Assembly: GCA_003576685.1 (NCBI GenBank) | Contig: QOZR01000013.1 | Coordinates: 104,121 to 168,120 of the forward strand | Origin: Virgifigura deserti | GTDB taxonomy: Bacteria > Pseudomonadota > Alphaproteobacteria > Dongiales > Dongiaceae | Direction: 5' to 3' | DNA: 64,000 nucleotides | Shown here: positions 55,657-64,000 of the stretch, in pieces | How the letters are laid out: every line of letters begins with the position of its first letter | How positions within the stretch are numbered: the first letter of the stretch is position 1 | Notes under the pieces: model-generated | What the model was told of the DNA's origin: nothing | The model's database searches: none | The model's input: the letters and a program-made list of their open reading frames with translations, nothing else | Position numbers and translations under genes: made by a program

Positions 55657-56664
55657 ATGAGGCTGAAGCCGCTGCGGGAGCAGGTGATCGTGATTACCGG
55701 CGCGACGAGCGGGATCGGACTCGCCACCGCGCGAATGGCATCGGACTGCGGCGCGCGGCTGGTCATTGCCGCCCGCAATGAAGAGGCTCTGCAGGCTGTC
55801 GTCGCGGAAATTCAAAACAAGGGCGGCGAAGCCGTTTCCGTGATCGCGGATGTCGGCCGCGAAGCGGATGTGAACCGGATCAAGGACGAGGCGATCCGCC
55901 GGTTCGGCGGGTTCGACACCTGGATCAACAACGCCGCCGTCTCGATCTATGGCCGCCTCGACGAGGTGTCGATCGAAGACATGCAGCGGCTTTTCGACAC
56001 CAATTTCTGGGGCCAGGTCTACGGATCGCGGGCGGCGCTGTCGCATTTCCGCGACCGTGGGACACCGGCCAAGCTGATCAATATGGGCAGCGTGCTGGGC
56101 GAACGCGCGATCCCCATACAGGGCATCTACTCAGCGTCCAAGCATGCGGTGGCCGGCTTCACGGAGAGTTTCCGGATGGAGATCGATGCCGCGGGGCTTC
56201 CCGTCTCGGTCACGTTGATCAAGCCGAGCGCCATCGATACGCCCTACAAGGATCACGCGAAGAACTATCTGGACGAGGCGCCCAAGAACCCGCCACCCGT
56301 CTACGACGTCCGCGTCGTGGCGCGGGCCATCCTGTATGCCTGCGAGCATGACCGGCGCGACATCACCGTCGGCGGTGCCGGCCGGCTTATCAATCTGGCA
56401 TCCAGCATGGCGCCGCGGATGTCGGACCGCGTCATGACCCGGATAATGCCCTATCTTCAGCAGTCTCGGGACCCGGCGGGTCCGCGCGATCACAACAATC
56501 TCTATGCGCCTCAGGACGATCTGGAAGAGCGCAGCAACTATCCCTTCGCGCTCAAAAGCAGCTTGTACACGCAGGCAAGTCTGCACCCCCTTGCGGCGGT
56601 GGGGATGGCCGCTGTCGCCGTTGCGCTCGCGGCAGGCGTAATCCGCGCCCGGCAGAAACTCTGA
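55657..56664 (+). CDS. SDR family oxidoreductase with C-terminal membrane anchor
   Basis: Classical short-chain dehydrogenase of 335 aa. NAD(P) motif ITGATSGIGLATA, NNAAVSIYG, and active-site Tyr-Lys in YSASKHAVAGF. The C-terminal end has a hydrophobic helix (LAAVGMAAVAVALAAGVI), so it is probably anchored to the inner membrane. GTG 55654 precedes the ATG directly; GGGAG supports either. Promoter of EcfG type upstream. Substrate unknown. Confidence 0.88.
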   Translation: MRLKPLREQVIVITGATSGIGLATARMASDCGARLVIAARNEEALQAVVAEIQNKGGEAVSVIADVGREADVNRIKDEAIRRFGGFDTWINNAAVSIYGRLDEVSIEDMQRLFDTNFWGQVYGSRAALSHFRDRGTPAKLINMGSVLGERAIPIQGIYSASKHAVAGFTESFRMEIDAAGLPVSVTLIKPSAIDTPYKDHAKNYLDEAPKNPPPVYDVRVVARAILYACEHDRRDITVGGAGRLINLASSMAPRMSDRVMTRIMPYLQQSRDPAGPRDHNNLYAPQDDLEERSNYPFALKSSLYTQASLHPLAAVGMAAVAVALAAGVIRARQKL

Positions 56665-56670
56665 GCCGAC

Positions 56671-57249
56671 TCACGCCGGCAGGGCGCCGCCATGCTCGCG
56701 GTCGAGGCCCTCGTGATACAGGCTCCGCAGGCGGAAGGCGCGGAATATCCAGAGCACGCCGTCGAACAGCGCGTAAAGACCGACGAGCCAGACGAGCGCG
56801 AGCAGACCGCCGGCCGGGCTCATCGTGATTAGCAGAGTCCCGACGAGAACGGATGCCGCGCCGGCAAGGCCGAAGGCCCAGCGCAGCTCGGACGGGAATC
56901 CCGACCGGAAGGCCGCAGCAAGCTCGAAGATGCCGATGACCAGCGCCCAGGCGGCGAAGAGATAGAGTAGCGCCAACGCCGTGATGCCGGGCCAGAAAAA
57001 GGCCAGTACGCCGGCGATCAGGGCAGCGATGCCGGCGATCGCCTCGAGCCACCAGAGCCGGAAGACGCGCCGGGCGCTGAAGGCGCTGATCAGGGCCGAA
57101 ACGCCATAGACGATTGCGAGCACGCCGTAGAAGAGGATCAGGACGCCGAGCGTGACGGCCGGCCAGACGAAGGCGAGAATGCCGAAGATCACGGCGGCAA
57201 TGCCCTGCAAGAGGACCAGCCACCAATAGCGTGAAATGCTGGTGTCCAT
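56671..57249 (-). CDS. HdeD family acid-resistance-like membrane protein (DUF308)
   Basis: 192 aa with six hydrophobic segments in three DUF308 pairs: YWWLVLLQGIAAVIFGILAF, FRLWWLEAIAGIAALIAGVL and LRWAFGLAGAASVLVGTLLI. HdeD proteins are linked to acid or stress resistance in enterics, mechanism unclear. AAGGAGAAG precedes ATG 57249. Confidence 0.88.
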   Translation of the reverse strand: MDTSISRYWWLVLLQGIAAVIFGILAFVWPAVTLGVLILFYGVLAIVYGVSALISAFSARRVFRLWWLEAIAGIAALIAGVLAFFWPGITALALLYLFAAWALVIGIFELAAAFRSGFPSELRWAFGLAGAASVLVGTLLITMSPAGGLLALVWLVGLYALFDGVLWIFRAFRLRSLYHEGLDREHGGALPA

Positions 57250-57301
57250 GGGCTTCTCCTTCTTTCTCCTGTCGGGCACGAGGAGCCGGCAAATTACTGT
57301 C

Positions 57302-57336
57302 GGTCCTCATCCTGAGCTTGCCGAAGGATGAGGACC
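57302..57336. repeat. REP-like palindrome, copy overlapping the DUF3500 stop codon
   Basis: GGTCCTCATCCT / AGGATGAGGACC, perfect 12-bp arms with a GAGCTTGCCGA loop. It supplies the last nine codons (GPHPSASSG) and the stop of the DUF3500 gene. Confidence 0.8.
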
Positions 57337-58293
57337 GCGATGCGCGTCCTCATGGTGGCGGCGCAGCAGGTCGTCGCCGAACGCGTCCTGCGGATCGTGC
57401 CAGACGGAATGCGCGTGGTTGGCGCCGTTCTGAGTGTTGTCGTACTCGATCACGAGCGTTGGGCCATGGATGCGGTAGTAATGCGGCCGCCCCGGCGCGA
57501 GCGACCCGGCCCAGGCGAAATGCAGCCGCTCGACTCCGGCCTCGCGGATGCGGGTCCACTGCCTGCCGGCGACCGCCTGCTCCATATTGCCGACGTAGGC
57601 GCCGAGGAGATGCATCATGCCGTCGCGCTGCGCCTCGCTCATGTCGGCGAGCGGCAGCCCGGCCGGCGTTCGCAGGCTCTGCTCCCGCCCCGGCCCGGTG
57701 AGGATGTCGCCCATCGACCGGTCTGCGATCACCGCCGCCTCGCGCTGCACCGCTTCGAGGCCTTGGACCAGGGCGAAGGCCAGATCCTGCTCGTCGGCGA
57801 GGATGCGCAGGCCGGCATGCCGATGCCCGTCCGGAACTTGGTTGGGATTGGCGCCGAAGAAGGTCGGGGTCGCCGCGACGCCCTCGTCGGGCACGATCGT
57901 GAAGGTGAGGGACAGATGATGGCCCTCGACCCGCCAGGACCAGGGTTCCGCCGATCCAGGCGTGCCGAAGAGCGCGACCGCGTAATTGAGCCGATCGCGG
58001 CGGTCGACCTCGCCGGTCAGTTCGCCGAGGATGGCCTCGAGGTCGACGACGCCCCGCGCTTTGCGATAGCCGGTTTCGCTCAGCGCCGTACCGACAAGCG
58101 CCCAGGCACGCTCGCGCTGTGCCTCGTCCATCGCCTTCAGCGGCAGGCCCGGCCGGCGACGCGGCACATAGTGCCAGTCGCGCCGCCTGTCCTCGTCGAA
58201 GCCGTGAAGGGCCGCGCGCCGCTGATCCGCCGAGAGACCCTCGACGAATTCGATCGCCCGCCGGGTCATGACCTCGCCCGCGGACCCAAGCAT
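57307..58293 (-). CDS. DUF3500 protein
   Basis: 328 aa. Conserved DUF3500 features are VEGHHLSLTFTIV, PTFFGANPNQV, HFAWAG, PHYYRIHGPTLVIEYDNTQ and ANHAHSVWHD, with several His/Asp that could bind metal. No signal peptide is evident. Start ATG 58293 follows GGGAGG; ATG 58305 is the alternative. A GGAAC-N17-CGTT element lies 60 bp upstream. The C-terminus is extended by a REP-like repeat. Confidence 0.85.
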   Translation of the reverse strand: MLGSAGEVMTRRAIEFVEGLSADQRRAALHGFDEDRRRDWHYVPRRRPGLPLKAMDEAQRERAWALVGTALSETGYRKARGVVDLEAILGELTGEVDRRDRLNYAVALFGTPGSAEPWSWRVEGHHLSLTFTIVPDEGVAATPTFFGANPNQVPDGHRHAGLRILADEQDLAFALVQGLEAVQREAAVIADRSMGDILTGPGREQSLRTPAGLPLADMSEAQRDGMMHLLGAYVGNMEQAVAGRQWTRIREAGVERLHFAWAGSLAPGRPHYYRIHGPTLVIEYDNTQNGANHAHSVWHDPQDAFGDDLLRRHHEDAHRGPHPSASSG

Positions 58294-58352
58294 GGCACCT
58301 CCCAAGCTGCGTCACGGCCGCGCCGTTCGAACGCCGGCCGTAGCGAGTCAGG

Positions 58353-58378
58353 AACGTGCAAACGTCGGGGATCGTTCC
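58353..58378 (-). promoter_or_regulatory. Candidate EcfG-type promoter of the DUF3500 gene
   Basis: Minus-strand GGAAC-N17-CGTT; both elements exact, spacer one base longer than the best consensus. Confidence 0.55.
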
Positions 58379-58413
58379 GCTCCTGGCGGGCCGAGATGAC
58401 CAAAAGGGACGAC

Positions 58414-59088
58414 TCAGCAATCCGGATCGATGAGAGCCTGGGCCGATGACGGAAACCCCGCCACTTCCTGGGGAAAGAGAGTGCCCTTCATGCTGGCGCG
58501 GCTCGCCATGCGCTCGAACCATGTGCCCAGATGCGGACGGCCGGCCAGCAGGCGGCGTCCCGTCGGCGCAATTCGGAGACAGGCGATCATCGGCGCGCAA
58601 TAAAGATCGGCCAGCGTAACGCGATCGCCGAGCATGAAGGGGGCTGACGCGAGATCCTCCAGCACCTTCAGGCAATGCGCGGCTGGATCGATCGATGCCG
58701 CCAGCTTGTCGGGATCGGGCCGCTCGCCGGCCTCGTTGACATAGAGCCCCCAGACCAGCCTGGGATAGGCGTAGTTGTCCATCACCCGCATGATCCGCGT
58801 CATGCGGGCGCGCGCCTCCGCGCCTGCCGGCGTCAGCGACGGCCCCTCGAAGACGTCGTCCACATATCTGACGATCGCGTCGGTCTCGTAGAGCGTGAAC
58901 TCGCCATGCCGAAGCGCCGGAATCTTTCCGAACGGATGAAGGCGCTGATAATCCTCGGGCACCCCCGTCTCCGCGAAGATGTCGACCGGCTCCAGATCAT
59001 AGCCAACGCCCTTCTCCTCGAATGCCAACCGCGCGATGCGGACATAAACGCTATAGGTCGCGCCATAAAGGGTTAGGCGATCCTGCAT
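58414..59088 (-). CDS. Glutathione S-transferase family protein
   Basis: 224 aa. N-terminal thioredoxin-like domain RLTLYGATYSVYVRIARLAF to RLHPFGKIPALRHGEFTLYETDAIVRY, then an all-helical domain with LGDRVTLADLYCAPMI. The residue after the first strand is Ser-Val-Tyr rather than a clear catalytic Cys or Ser. It starts 10 bp after the AzlD stop, so it may ride on that operon. Confidence 0.88.
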   Translation of the reverse strand: MQDRLTLYGATYSVYVRIARLAFEEKGVGYDLEPVDIFAETGVPEDYQRLHPFGKIPALRHGEFTLYETDAIVRYVDDVFEGPSLTPAGAEARARMTRIMRVMDNYAYPRLVWGLYVNEAGERPDPDKLAASIDPAAHCLKVLEDLASAPFMLGDRVTLADLYCAPMIACLRIAPTGRRLLAGRPHLGTWFERMASRASMKGTLFPQEVAGFPSSAQALIDPDC

Positions 59089-59098
59089 CCTCGGCACG

Positions 59099-59398
59099 CT
59101 AGGAAATTCCACGAAGGGCGACGACGGCCACGACCCCCACGGCGACTGTCGCGAGCAGCGGCAGGCGCGTCGCGGCGACGGCGGTGACGAGGGCGGCGAG
59201 CGTCTCGGGCCAGCCGGTCGCGAGCGCGGTCGGGGCGATGACGGCGACGAGCACGGCGGGCGGAATGGCCTCGAAGGCCGCCTTGGCCCGGCCTTCAAGC
59301 GCGAGCCGGCCGGCGACGAAGATGCCGGCGATGCGGGTCAGGTAGGTGACGACCGCCATGGCAAGGATGGCGGCAAGGGTCGTCGGGTCGACGGTCAT
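59099..59398 (-). CDS. azlD: AzlD family small subunit of amino-acid exporter
   Basis: 99 aa with three to four hydrophobic segments: AMAVVTYLTRIAGIFVAG and AAFEAIPPAVLVAVIAP are AzlD-typical. Forms an exporter with AzlC for branched-chain amino acids or their analogues. Overlaps azlC by ATGA. Confidence 0.88.
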   Translation of the reverse strand: MTVDPTTLAAILAMAVVTYLTRIAGIFVAGRLALEGRAKAAFEAIPPAVLVAVIAPTALATGWPETLAALVTAVAATRLPLLATVAVGVVAVVALRGIS

Positions 59399-60117
59399 GC
59401 GGTCTCGTCCCCTGGTCTGGCGGCAAGATAGGCGGCCGCGATGCCGGCGAAGGCCCCCGCCGCCACATGCCAGGGCGGCCCGGCAAGACCGTAGGTCAGG
59501 GCGGAGGCGGCGCCGCTCGCCGCGATGGTGAAGCCCGTGACGCGGCCATTCCAGAACCCGGCGATCAGCCCGATGAAGAGCGCGGTGAAGGCGAAGTCGG
59601 CGCCGAGCCGCTGGGGATCGCCGAGGAAGGAGCCGAGCCAGGCGCCGAGAAAGGTCGAGCCGATCCAGGAGATCGGCAGCATCGTCGCCAGCGGGAACCA
59701 GTAGGCCGGCGTGATCGGCCGCCGCATCGCGCGCCGCTCGGCGAGCGCCCAGGCTTCATCCGTCAGGAAGTAGAAGGCGCCGAGACGCTGGAGCAGGGAG
59801 AAGCCCCGCATCTTCGGCATCAACGACGCACCCATCAGCACGTGACGCGCATTGATGAGCAGCGTCGAGAAGACGAGCGTGAGCACGGGCACCGGATAGG
59901 TCCACAGCTCCACGGCTGCGAACTGCGCCCCGCCGGCGAAGACAAGCAGCGACATGAGACCGGCCTCCAGAATCGACAGGCCCTTGGCCCGGCAGAGCGC
60001 ACCGAACAGCAGGCCGATCGGCGCGGCCGCGATCAGGATCGGCAGGATGTCGCGCAGCCCGTCGCGAGCGCGGTCCGTCTCGTTCGGCCCGACCGCCGCC
60101 GCCTCATCCTGCGTCAT
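59395..60117 (-). CDS. azlC: AzlC family amino-acid exporter large subunit
   Basis: 240 aa, several membrane helices. ILPILIAAAPIGLLFGALC, SLLVFAGGAQFAAVELW and LINARHVLMGASLMP are family hallmarks; FYFLTDEAWALAERR follows. Together with AzlD it likely exports branched-chain amino acids. Lies 33 bp after the MFS gene stop. Confidence 0.92.
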   Translation of the reverse strand: MTQDEAAAVGPNETDRARDGLRDILPILIAAAPIGLLFGALCRAKGLSILEAGLMSLLVFAGGAQFAAVELWTYPVPVLTLVFSTLLINARHVLMGASLMPKMRGFSLLQRLGAFYFLTDEAWALAERRAMRRPITPAYWFPLATMLPISWIGSTFLGAWLGSFLGDPQRLGADFAFTALFIGLIAGFWNGRVTGFTIAASGAASALTYGLAGPPWHVAAGAFAGIAAAYLAARPGDETA

Positions 60118-60150
60118 GGCGCCCCGCTTTCTCGAAGAGATGCAACATAG

Positions 60151-61386
60151 TTACTCCAACTCCGCAGCGAGTCGCTTGCGCTGCTGCGCGGCCCAGACCA
60201 CAGCGAGGATCACCAAGCCGCTTCCGGCCGCCAGCGGCCAACGCAGTCCCGTGCTCTCCGACACCGCGCCCATCGCCAGCGCGCCGACCGCGGGTCCGCC
60301 GCGGAAGATCAGGCCGTAGAGGCTGAGCACGCGGCCGCGCATGGCCTGGTCGACGGCGAGTTGCAGGAGAATCTGGGTGCCGACACCCGCGGCGACCATG
60401 CACCAGCCGGCGATCGCCAGCGCCGGAACCGCGACCCGGAGGTCAGCGCTCGCCACGAAGACAAGCAGCGCCAGGGCGAGGACCAGCATATGGCCGAGGA
60501 CCACCCCCGTCAGGCCAGAACTCCGTCCGCGCTGGGCCAGCCATATGCCGCCGAGGATCGCACCGGCGCCGACGGTCGAGGTCAGGAGCGCGAGGCCAGG
60601 TGCGCCCGTGGCGAAGACCGCGGCGGCGAATCCCGGCAGCAGCTCGACGAAGGGCCGCGCGCCGACGCTCACCGCGATCATGAGCAGGAGCAGCGGACCG
60701 ATGCCCGGATGCCGGACCGCATAGCGGATGCCGTCACGGATTTCGGCGAAGAAGCCCGACCGGACCGGCACCGGTGCCTCTGAATTGGGCTGGAGCCGAA
60801 TTTGCGACAGGGCGAAGAGGAAGGCCGCGAAGCTGATCGTGTTTGCGCCGAAGGCCGCCGCGACCCCGCCGCCGACGATGAGGAGGCCGGCGATGGCCGG
60901 GCCGATGAAGCGGGCGGCGTTGAAGATGATGGAGTTGATCGCCACCGCCGCAGTCAGGTCGGCAGGCGGCACGAGGCTGGGGATGAGAGCGAGGCGTGCC
61001 GGCTGGTTGAAGGCGGCAACGATGCCCAGAAAGGCGGTCAGCGCGAGCAGCCAGCCGATCGTCATCTCCCCCGCCAAGGTGAGCCCGAGCAGCAGCAGGG
61101 ACTGCAGCATCGCCAATGCCTGGCTCGTCTTGATGACCCGCAGGCGGTCCCACCGGTCGGCCACCGCCCCGGCGAACGGCCCGATTACCACCGTCGGAAA
61201 GAGGTCGGCGAAGGCGACGGCGCCGAGCCAGGCGCCGGACTGGGTGAGCTGCCACGCCATCCAGCCGACCGCGACGCGCTGCGTCCAGGTGCCGATCAGC
61301 GAAACCGCACTGCCGGCCGTGTAGATGCCGTAGTTCGGATTGCGGAGCGCGCTGACGATGCTGCCGAAGCCGGCGGAGACTTCCAT
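60151..61386 (-). CDS. MFS transporter (EntS/MFS_3-like exporter)
   Basis: 411 aa, twelve hydrophobic segments. N-terminal LRNPNYGIYTAGSAVSLIGTW and GPFAGAVADRWDRLRVI (loop 2-3 motif) followed by FNQPARLALIPSLVPPADL are typical of the MFS_3/EntS exporter group. ATG 61386 is the natural start; the open frame upstream to 61545 lacks similarity. Likely co-transcribed with azlCD and the GST gene. Confidence 0.87.
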   Translation of the reverse strand: MEVSAGFGSIVSALRNPNYGIYTAGSAVSLIGTWTQRVAVGWMAWQLTQSGAWLGAVAFADLFPTVVIGPFAGAVADRWDRLRVIKTSQALAMLQSLLLLGLTLAGEMTIGWLLALTAFLGIVAAFNQPARLALIPSLVPPADLTAAVAINSIIFNAARFIGPAIAGLLIVGGGVAAAFGANTISFAAFLFALSQIRLQPNSEAPVPVRSGFFAEIRDGIRYAVRHPGIGPLLLLMIAVSVGARPFVELLPGFAAAVFATGAPGLALLTSTVGAGAILGGIWLAQRGRSSGLTGVVLGHMLVLALALLVFVASADLRVAVPALAIAGWCMVAAGVGTQILLQLAVDQAMRGRVLSLYGLIFRGGPAVGALAMGAVSESTGLRWPLAAGSGLVILAVVWAAQQRKRLAAELE

Positions 61387-61513
61387 GGACGGAGACGATG
61401 GGTGATTGCGGGACGGGCCGATCAACGAAACGAAGGCTCGGGAGGCTGAATGCGATCCCTCACCGTCAGGAAGGGTTATGCAGTTGATGCGAGAATCGCA
61501 AGCCCCAGGCCCG

Positions 61514-61867
61514 CTACAGTTCCAGGAACGTCTCGAACCCGCCATAGATCATGCGCTTGCCGTCGAACGGCATGTCCGACATGTCGCCCTTTAGCCTGGG
61601 GTCCGCCATCACCTTTGCATTGATCGCGTCACGCTGCTCGCGGGATTCGTAGACGATCCAGGCGAAGATGACGATCTCATCATCCTTTGCCTGCACAGCG
61701 CGCGGGAAGGAGGTGAGCTCGCCGCGGGGCACATCGTCGCCAACACACTCGACATAGGCGAGCGCCCCGTGCTCTTTCCAGACTTCACCGGCCATGCGCG
61801 CTATCACCTTGTAGGCCTCGATATTCTGCTTCGGCACCGCGAGCACGAAACCGTCGACATAGGACAT
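61514..61867 (-). CDS. DUF1428 family protein
   Basis: 117 aa, ferredoxin-like alpha/beta dimeric fold family: MSYVDGFVLAVPKQNIEAYK, ARMAGEVWKEHGALAYVECV and DGKRMIYGGFETFLEL at the end. GGAGG stands 6 bp before the ATG. Function unknown; sometimes called RNA signal recognition particle 4.5S protein without evidence. Confidence 0.92.
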   Translation of the reverse strand: MSYVDGFVLAVPKQNIEAYKVIARMAGEVWKEHGALAYVECVGDDVPRGELTSFPRAVQAKDDEIVIFAWIVYESREQRDAINAKVMADPRLKGDMSDMPFDGKRMIYGGFETFLEL

Positions 61868-62114
61868 GTAAGCCTCCTCTCGTTGGGATCGGTCAAAGGA
61901 CGATCAGGCGGACGACAATCCGACAGCATGCCTCACTGTTCTCTCTGCGGCTGAGTTTCTTCTGCCGATGCCCGCATTCGGCGAAAGGCAGCCGATCTCC
62001 CACCCGGGCGGTCATTTGCCGGCGGCTCGTCCACAGAGCTTGGATTGCAGGGTCAAGCCCGACTGCATACTATCCCCCGTCTCATCAATCCTGCCGTCGT
62101 GAGTTCCAGCACCA

Positions 62115-62840
62115 ATGGACATCCTGATCATCCAGAACGACCCCATCGCGCCCGCCGGCATCGTCGAGGAGCGGATCGTGGCGCGCGGCGCGGCCCCGGT
62201 CGTGATCTATCCGCATGAGGGCGACCCGGTGCCGGCCGACGCCGACGACTTCATCGGCGCGGTGGTGCTGGGCGGGCCGATGAGCGCGATGGACGAGGCG
62301 GGATATCCGGCGTTTCCGCCGATGCTGGATCTGCTGCGCGACTTTCACGCCAAGGACAGGCCGCTGCTCGGCCTCTGCCTCGGTGCCCAGCTCCTGGCGC
62401 GCAGCTTCGACAAGCCGGTCCGCCGCCACACGGCGCTGGAGCTGGGATTCGCGCCGATCGAGATCACCGACCAGGGCGCGGACGACCCACTGCTCGCCGG
62501 TCTGCCGCGACGGCAGCGGATCATGCAGTGGCATGAAGATACCTTCGAGATGCCGGATGGCGCCGTGCCGCTGATGACCGGCGGCGCCTGCCGCAACCAG
62601 GCCTTCCGCATCGGTCGCGCGACCTATGGGTTCCAGGGCCATTTCGAAGCGACGCCCCGCCTCGTCGAGGCCTGGATCAACGGCTTCGGCCACAGCCTGC
62701 CCGCGCATCTCGGCGAGGAGGCCCCGGCCGCGGTCGATCGCGTCCGGCAGGAGGTCGAGGACCATGCCGAAGACGCCCGCGCCTTCGCCGAGGCCGTCTC
62801 CGATCGCTGGCTCGACCTCGCGGTTCCGCCGGGACGATAA
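62115..62840 (+). CDS. Class I glutamine amidotransferase-like protein
   Basis: 241 aa. ILIIQNDPIAPAGIVEE start, oxyanion loop VLGGPMSAMDE, nucleophile LGLCLGAQLLA (Cys), and YGFQGHFEATP with the His-Glu pair. Free-standing GMP-synthase-like GATase, as in gamma-glutamyl hydrolases. Distinct from the similar protein at 21047-21775. Confidence 0.87.
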   Translation: MDILIIQNDPIAPAGIVEERIVARGAAPVVIYPHEGDPVPADADDFIGAVVLGGPMSAMDEAGYPAFPPMLDLLRDFHAKDRPLLGLCLGAQLLARSFDKPVRRHTALELGFAPIEITDQGADDPLLAGLPRRQRIMQWHEDTFEMPDGAVPLMTGGACRNQAFRIGRATYGFQGHFEATPRLVEAWINGFGHSLPAHLGEEAPAAVDRVRQEVEDHAEDARAFAEAVSDRWLDLAVPPGR

Positions 62841-62843
62841 AGA

Positions 62844-63010
62844 TCAGGCGACCAACACCTCGACCCCAGCCGCGTCGAGGGCGCCGCGCAGCGGCTCCGC
62901 AGGCGTCCGGTCGGTGACCAGCCGGCCGAGCTCGCGCAGCTCGCAGACCTTGACGAGCGCTAGGCGGCCGAGCTTGGTGTGGTCGACCAATATGGTCGTC
63001 GCCCTCCCTC
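62844..63010 (-). pseudogene. Remnant of a DeoR-family regulator (C-terminal end)
   Basis: About 55 codons, TTILVDHTKLGRLALVKVC, ELRELGRLVTD and LRGALDAAGVEVLVA, match the C-terminal sugar-sensing domain end of DeoR/GlpR regulators. The HTH and the rest are absent; upstream sequence turns non-homologous near 63010. A deletion or rearrangement is likely. Confidence 0.65.
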
Positions 63011-63100
63011 TGCCGCTACTGGCGGTCTTGACTCGACTCCTTCCTCCACGCACTCCTTACGGTACGCGTGGGGATCAAGTCAGAATCAACCGAGGCAATC

Positions 63101-63988
63101 ATGACGCAAGCGCGCAAACCGGACGCGTCGCGGCGGGTTCGGGTCGACGGGTACGAGGTCGTCACCTACAGCTACGGTGAGGGCGACGAGGTCGTGTTCC
63201 TGCTCAATGGCGGGCCCGGCCTGCCCAGTACCTATCTGCGCGAGCCGATGTTGCGGCTACTGGAACACGGCTATCGCGTCGTCACCTACGACCAGCTCGG
63301 CACCGGCGCCTCGGATCGGCCGTCGGACCCGGCGCTGTGGACCATCACGCGCTATGTCGGCGAGGTGGAGACCGTCCGCCGCGCGCTCGGCCTCGGCCCC
63401 GTGCATCTGTTCGGCCATTCCTGGGGCGGCTGGCTCGGCATAGAGTACGCGCTTACCCACCCGGCGGCGCTGAAGACCCTGACCTTATCCAACAGCTGCG
63501 GGGACATGCCGCATCTGATCTCCGAGCTCAATCGGCTGCGCGCGGCGCTCGGGTCCGAGACGGTGGCGATGATGCAGCGCCATGAGGCGGAAGGCCGGTT
63601 CGATCATCCGGAGTACAAGGCGGCGATCACGATTCTGAACCACCGCCATGGCTGCCGGCTCGACGACTGGCCGGAGCCGCTGACGCAGTCGATCCGCGAA
63701 GCCAACAGAGAACCCTACAACATCATGCAGGGGCCGAACGAGTTCCTCTATGTCGGCAATCTGAAGGATTGGAACCGGGTGCCCGACATGCACCGGATCA
63801 CCGTGCCCTGCCTCGTGCTGGTCGGTCAGCATGACGAGCTGACGCCGGCCTGCGCCATGCGCATGCATCGGGCGCTGCCGGACAGCCGGATCCGGGTGTT
63901 CAAGAACAGCGGCCACATGCCGATCTATGAGGAGCCGGAGGCCTATTTCGCGACCCTGCTTGAATTCCTCGCGGCACACCGCGGGTAA
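63101..63988 (+). CDS. Proline iminopeptidase-like alpha/beta hydrolase
   Basis: 295 aa, peptidase family S33 pattern. LLNGGPGLPSTYL (oxyanion HGGPG with His to Asn), nucleophile GHSWGGWLGIEYA (Ser near 107), Asp in GQHDELTPA near 245 and His in SGHMPIYE near 272. ATG 63101 has GAGG upstream; the frame is open from 63068. Substrate may be a peptide or amide; divergent from the DeoR remnant. Confidence 0.87.
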   Translation: MTQARKPDASRRVRVDGYEVVTYSYGEGDEVVFLLNGGPGLPSTYLREPMLRLLEHGYRVVTYDQLGTGASDRPSDPALWTITRYVGEVETVRRALGLGPVHLFGHSWGGWLGIEYALTHPAALKTLTLSNSCGDMPHLISELNRLRAALGSETVAMMQRHEAEGRFDHPEYKAAITILNHRHGCRLDDWPEPLTQSIREANREPYNIMQGPNEFLYVGNLKDWNRVPDMHRITVPCLVLVGQHDELTPACAMRMHRALPDSRIRVFKNSGHMPIYEEPEAYFATLLEFLAAHRG

Positions 63989-64000
63989 AGTGGCGGCGAT

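Overview
The window is high-GC DNA with dense, operon-like packing and many ATGA/TGATG overlaps. It looks like the chromosome of an alphaproteobacterium. Supporting signs are the M16 protease – DUF3035 lipoprotein – lspA – ileS – ribF order, an orphan Flp pilin, a TTGCACTGCAA box upstream of a MaoC/PhaJ-type gene, and several EcfG-type general-stress promoters (GGAAC-N16/17-CGTT). Genus cannot be set from this sequence. No rRNA, tRNA, CRISPR array, intact insertion sequence or prophage was seen.

Layout. 1-5.6 kb: essential block on the minus strand (partial M16 peptidase, DUF3035, lspA, ileS, ribF). 5.8-12.3 kb: MaoC hydratase, amidase, NhaA antiporter, MttB-family methyltransferase, MFS carrier. 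12.4-16.5 kb: a 1198-aa hybrid histidine kinase with a separate HPt protein. 16.5-20.9 kb: nucleoside-salvage operon (cdd, purine nucleoside phosphorylase, deoA, MFS carrier, upp). 21-27 kb: a GMP-synthase-like amidotransferase, Flp pilin, an atypical SDR, a LonC-like protease and a glutathione-reductase-like flavoprotein. 27.3-35.1 kb: a six-gene glycan cluster with two sugar epimerases (one fused to a glycosidase), a GT4 and three CgeB-type glycosyltransferases. 35.2-38.9 kb: glycogen phosphorylase and small proteins. 39.4-45.5 kb: copper island (CopA ATPase, CsoR repressor with its operator, a DUF305/Spy-like fusion, and a secreted Met-rich PRC-barrel/PepSY-like protein). 45.7-48.7 kb: endonuclease-V-like gene, Eda aldolase and an IlvD/Edd sugar-acid dehydratase. 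48.7-53 kb: TPR and VOC proteins, DUF1062, a truncated DUF1264 gene. 52.6-58.3 kb: membrane/stress genes (DUF2892, sterol-desaturase family, SPW-VKOR, SDR, HdeD, DUF3500). 58.4-64 kb: GST, AzlD/AzlC, MFS, DUF1428, GATase, a DeoR remnant and a proline-iminopeptidase-like hydrolase.

The most interesting points are: (1) the glycan cluster with a glycosidase-epimerase fusion and three CgeB paralogues; (2) the copper island with its Met-rich PRC/PepSY-like protein and DUF305-Spy-like fusion; (3) a set of EcfG-type promoters, two of them divergent and sharing a perfect inverted repeat, which tie several poorly described genes to the general stress response; (4) a purine nucleoside phosphorylase in which both base-recognition residues are replaced. 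Family assignments come from recognised motifs and not from database searches.
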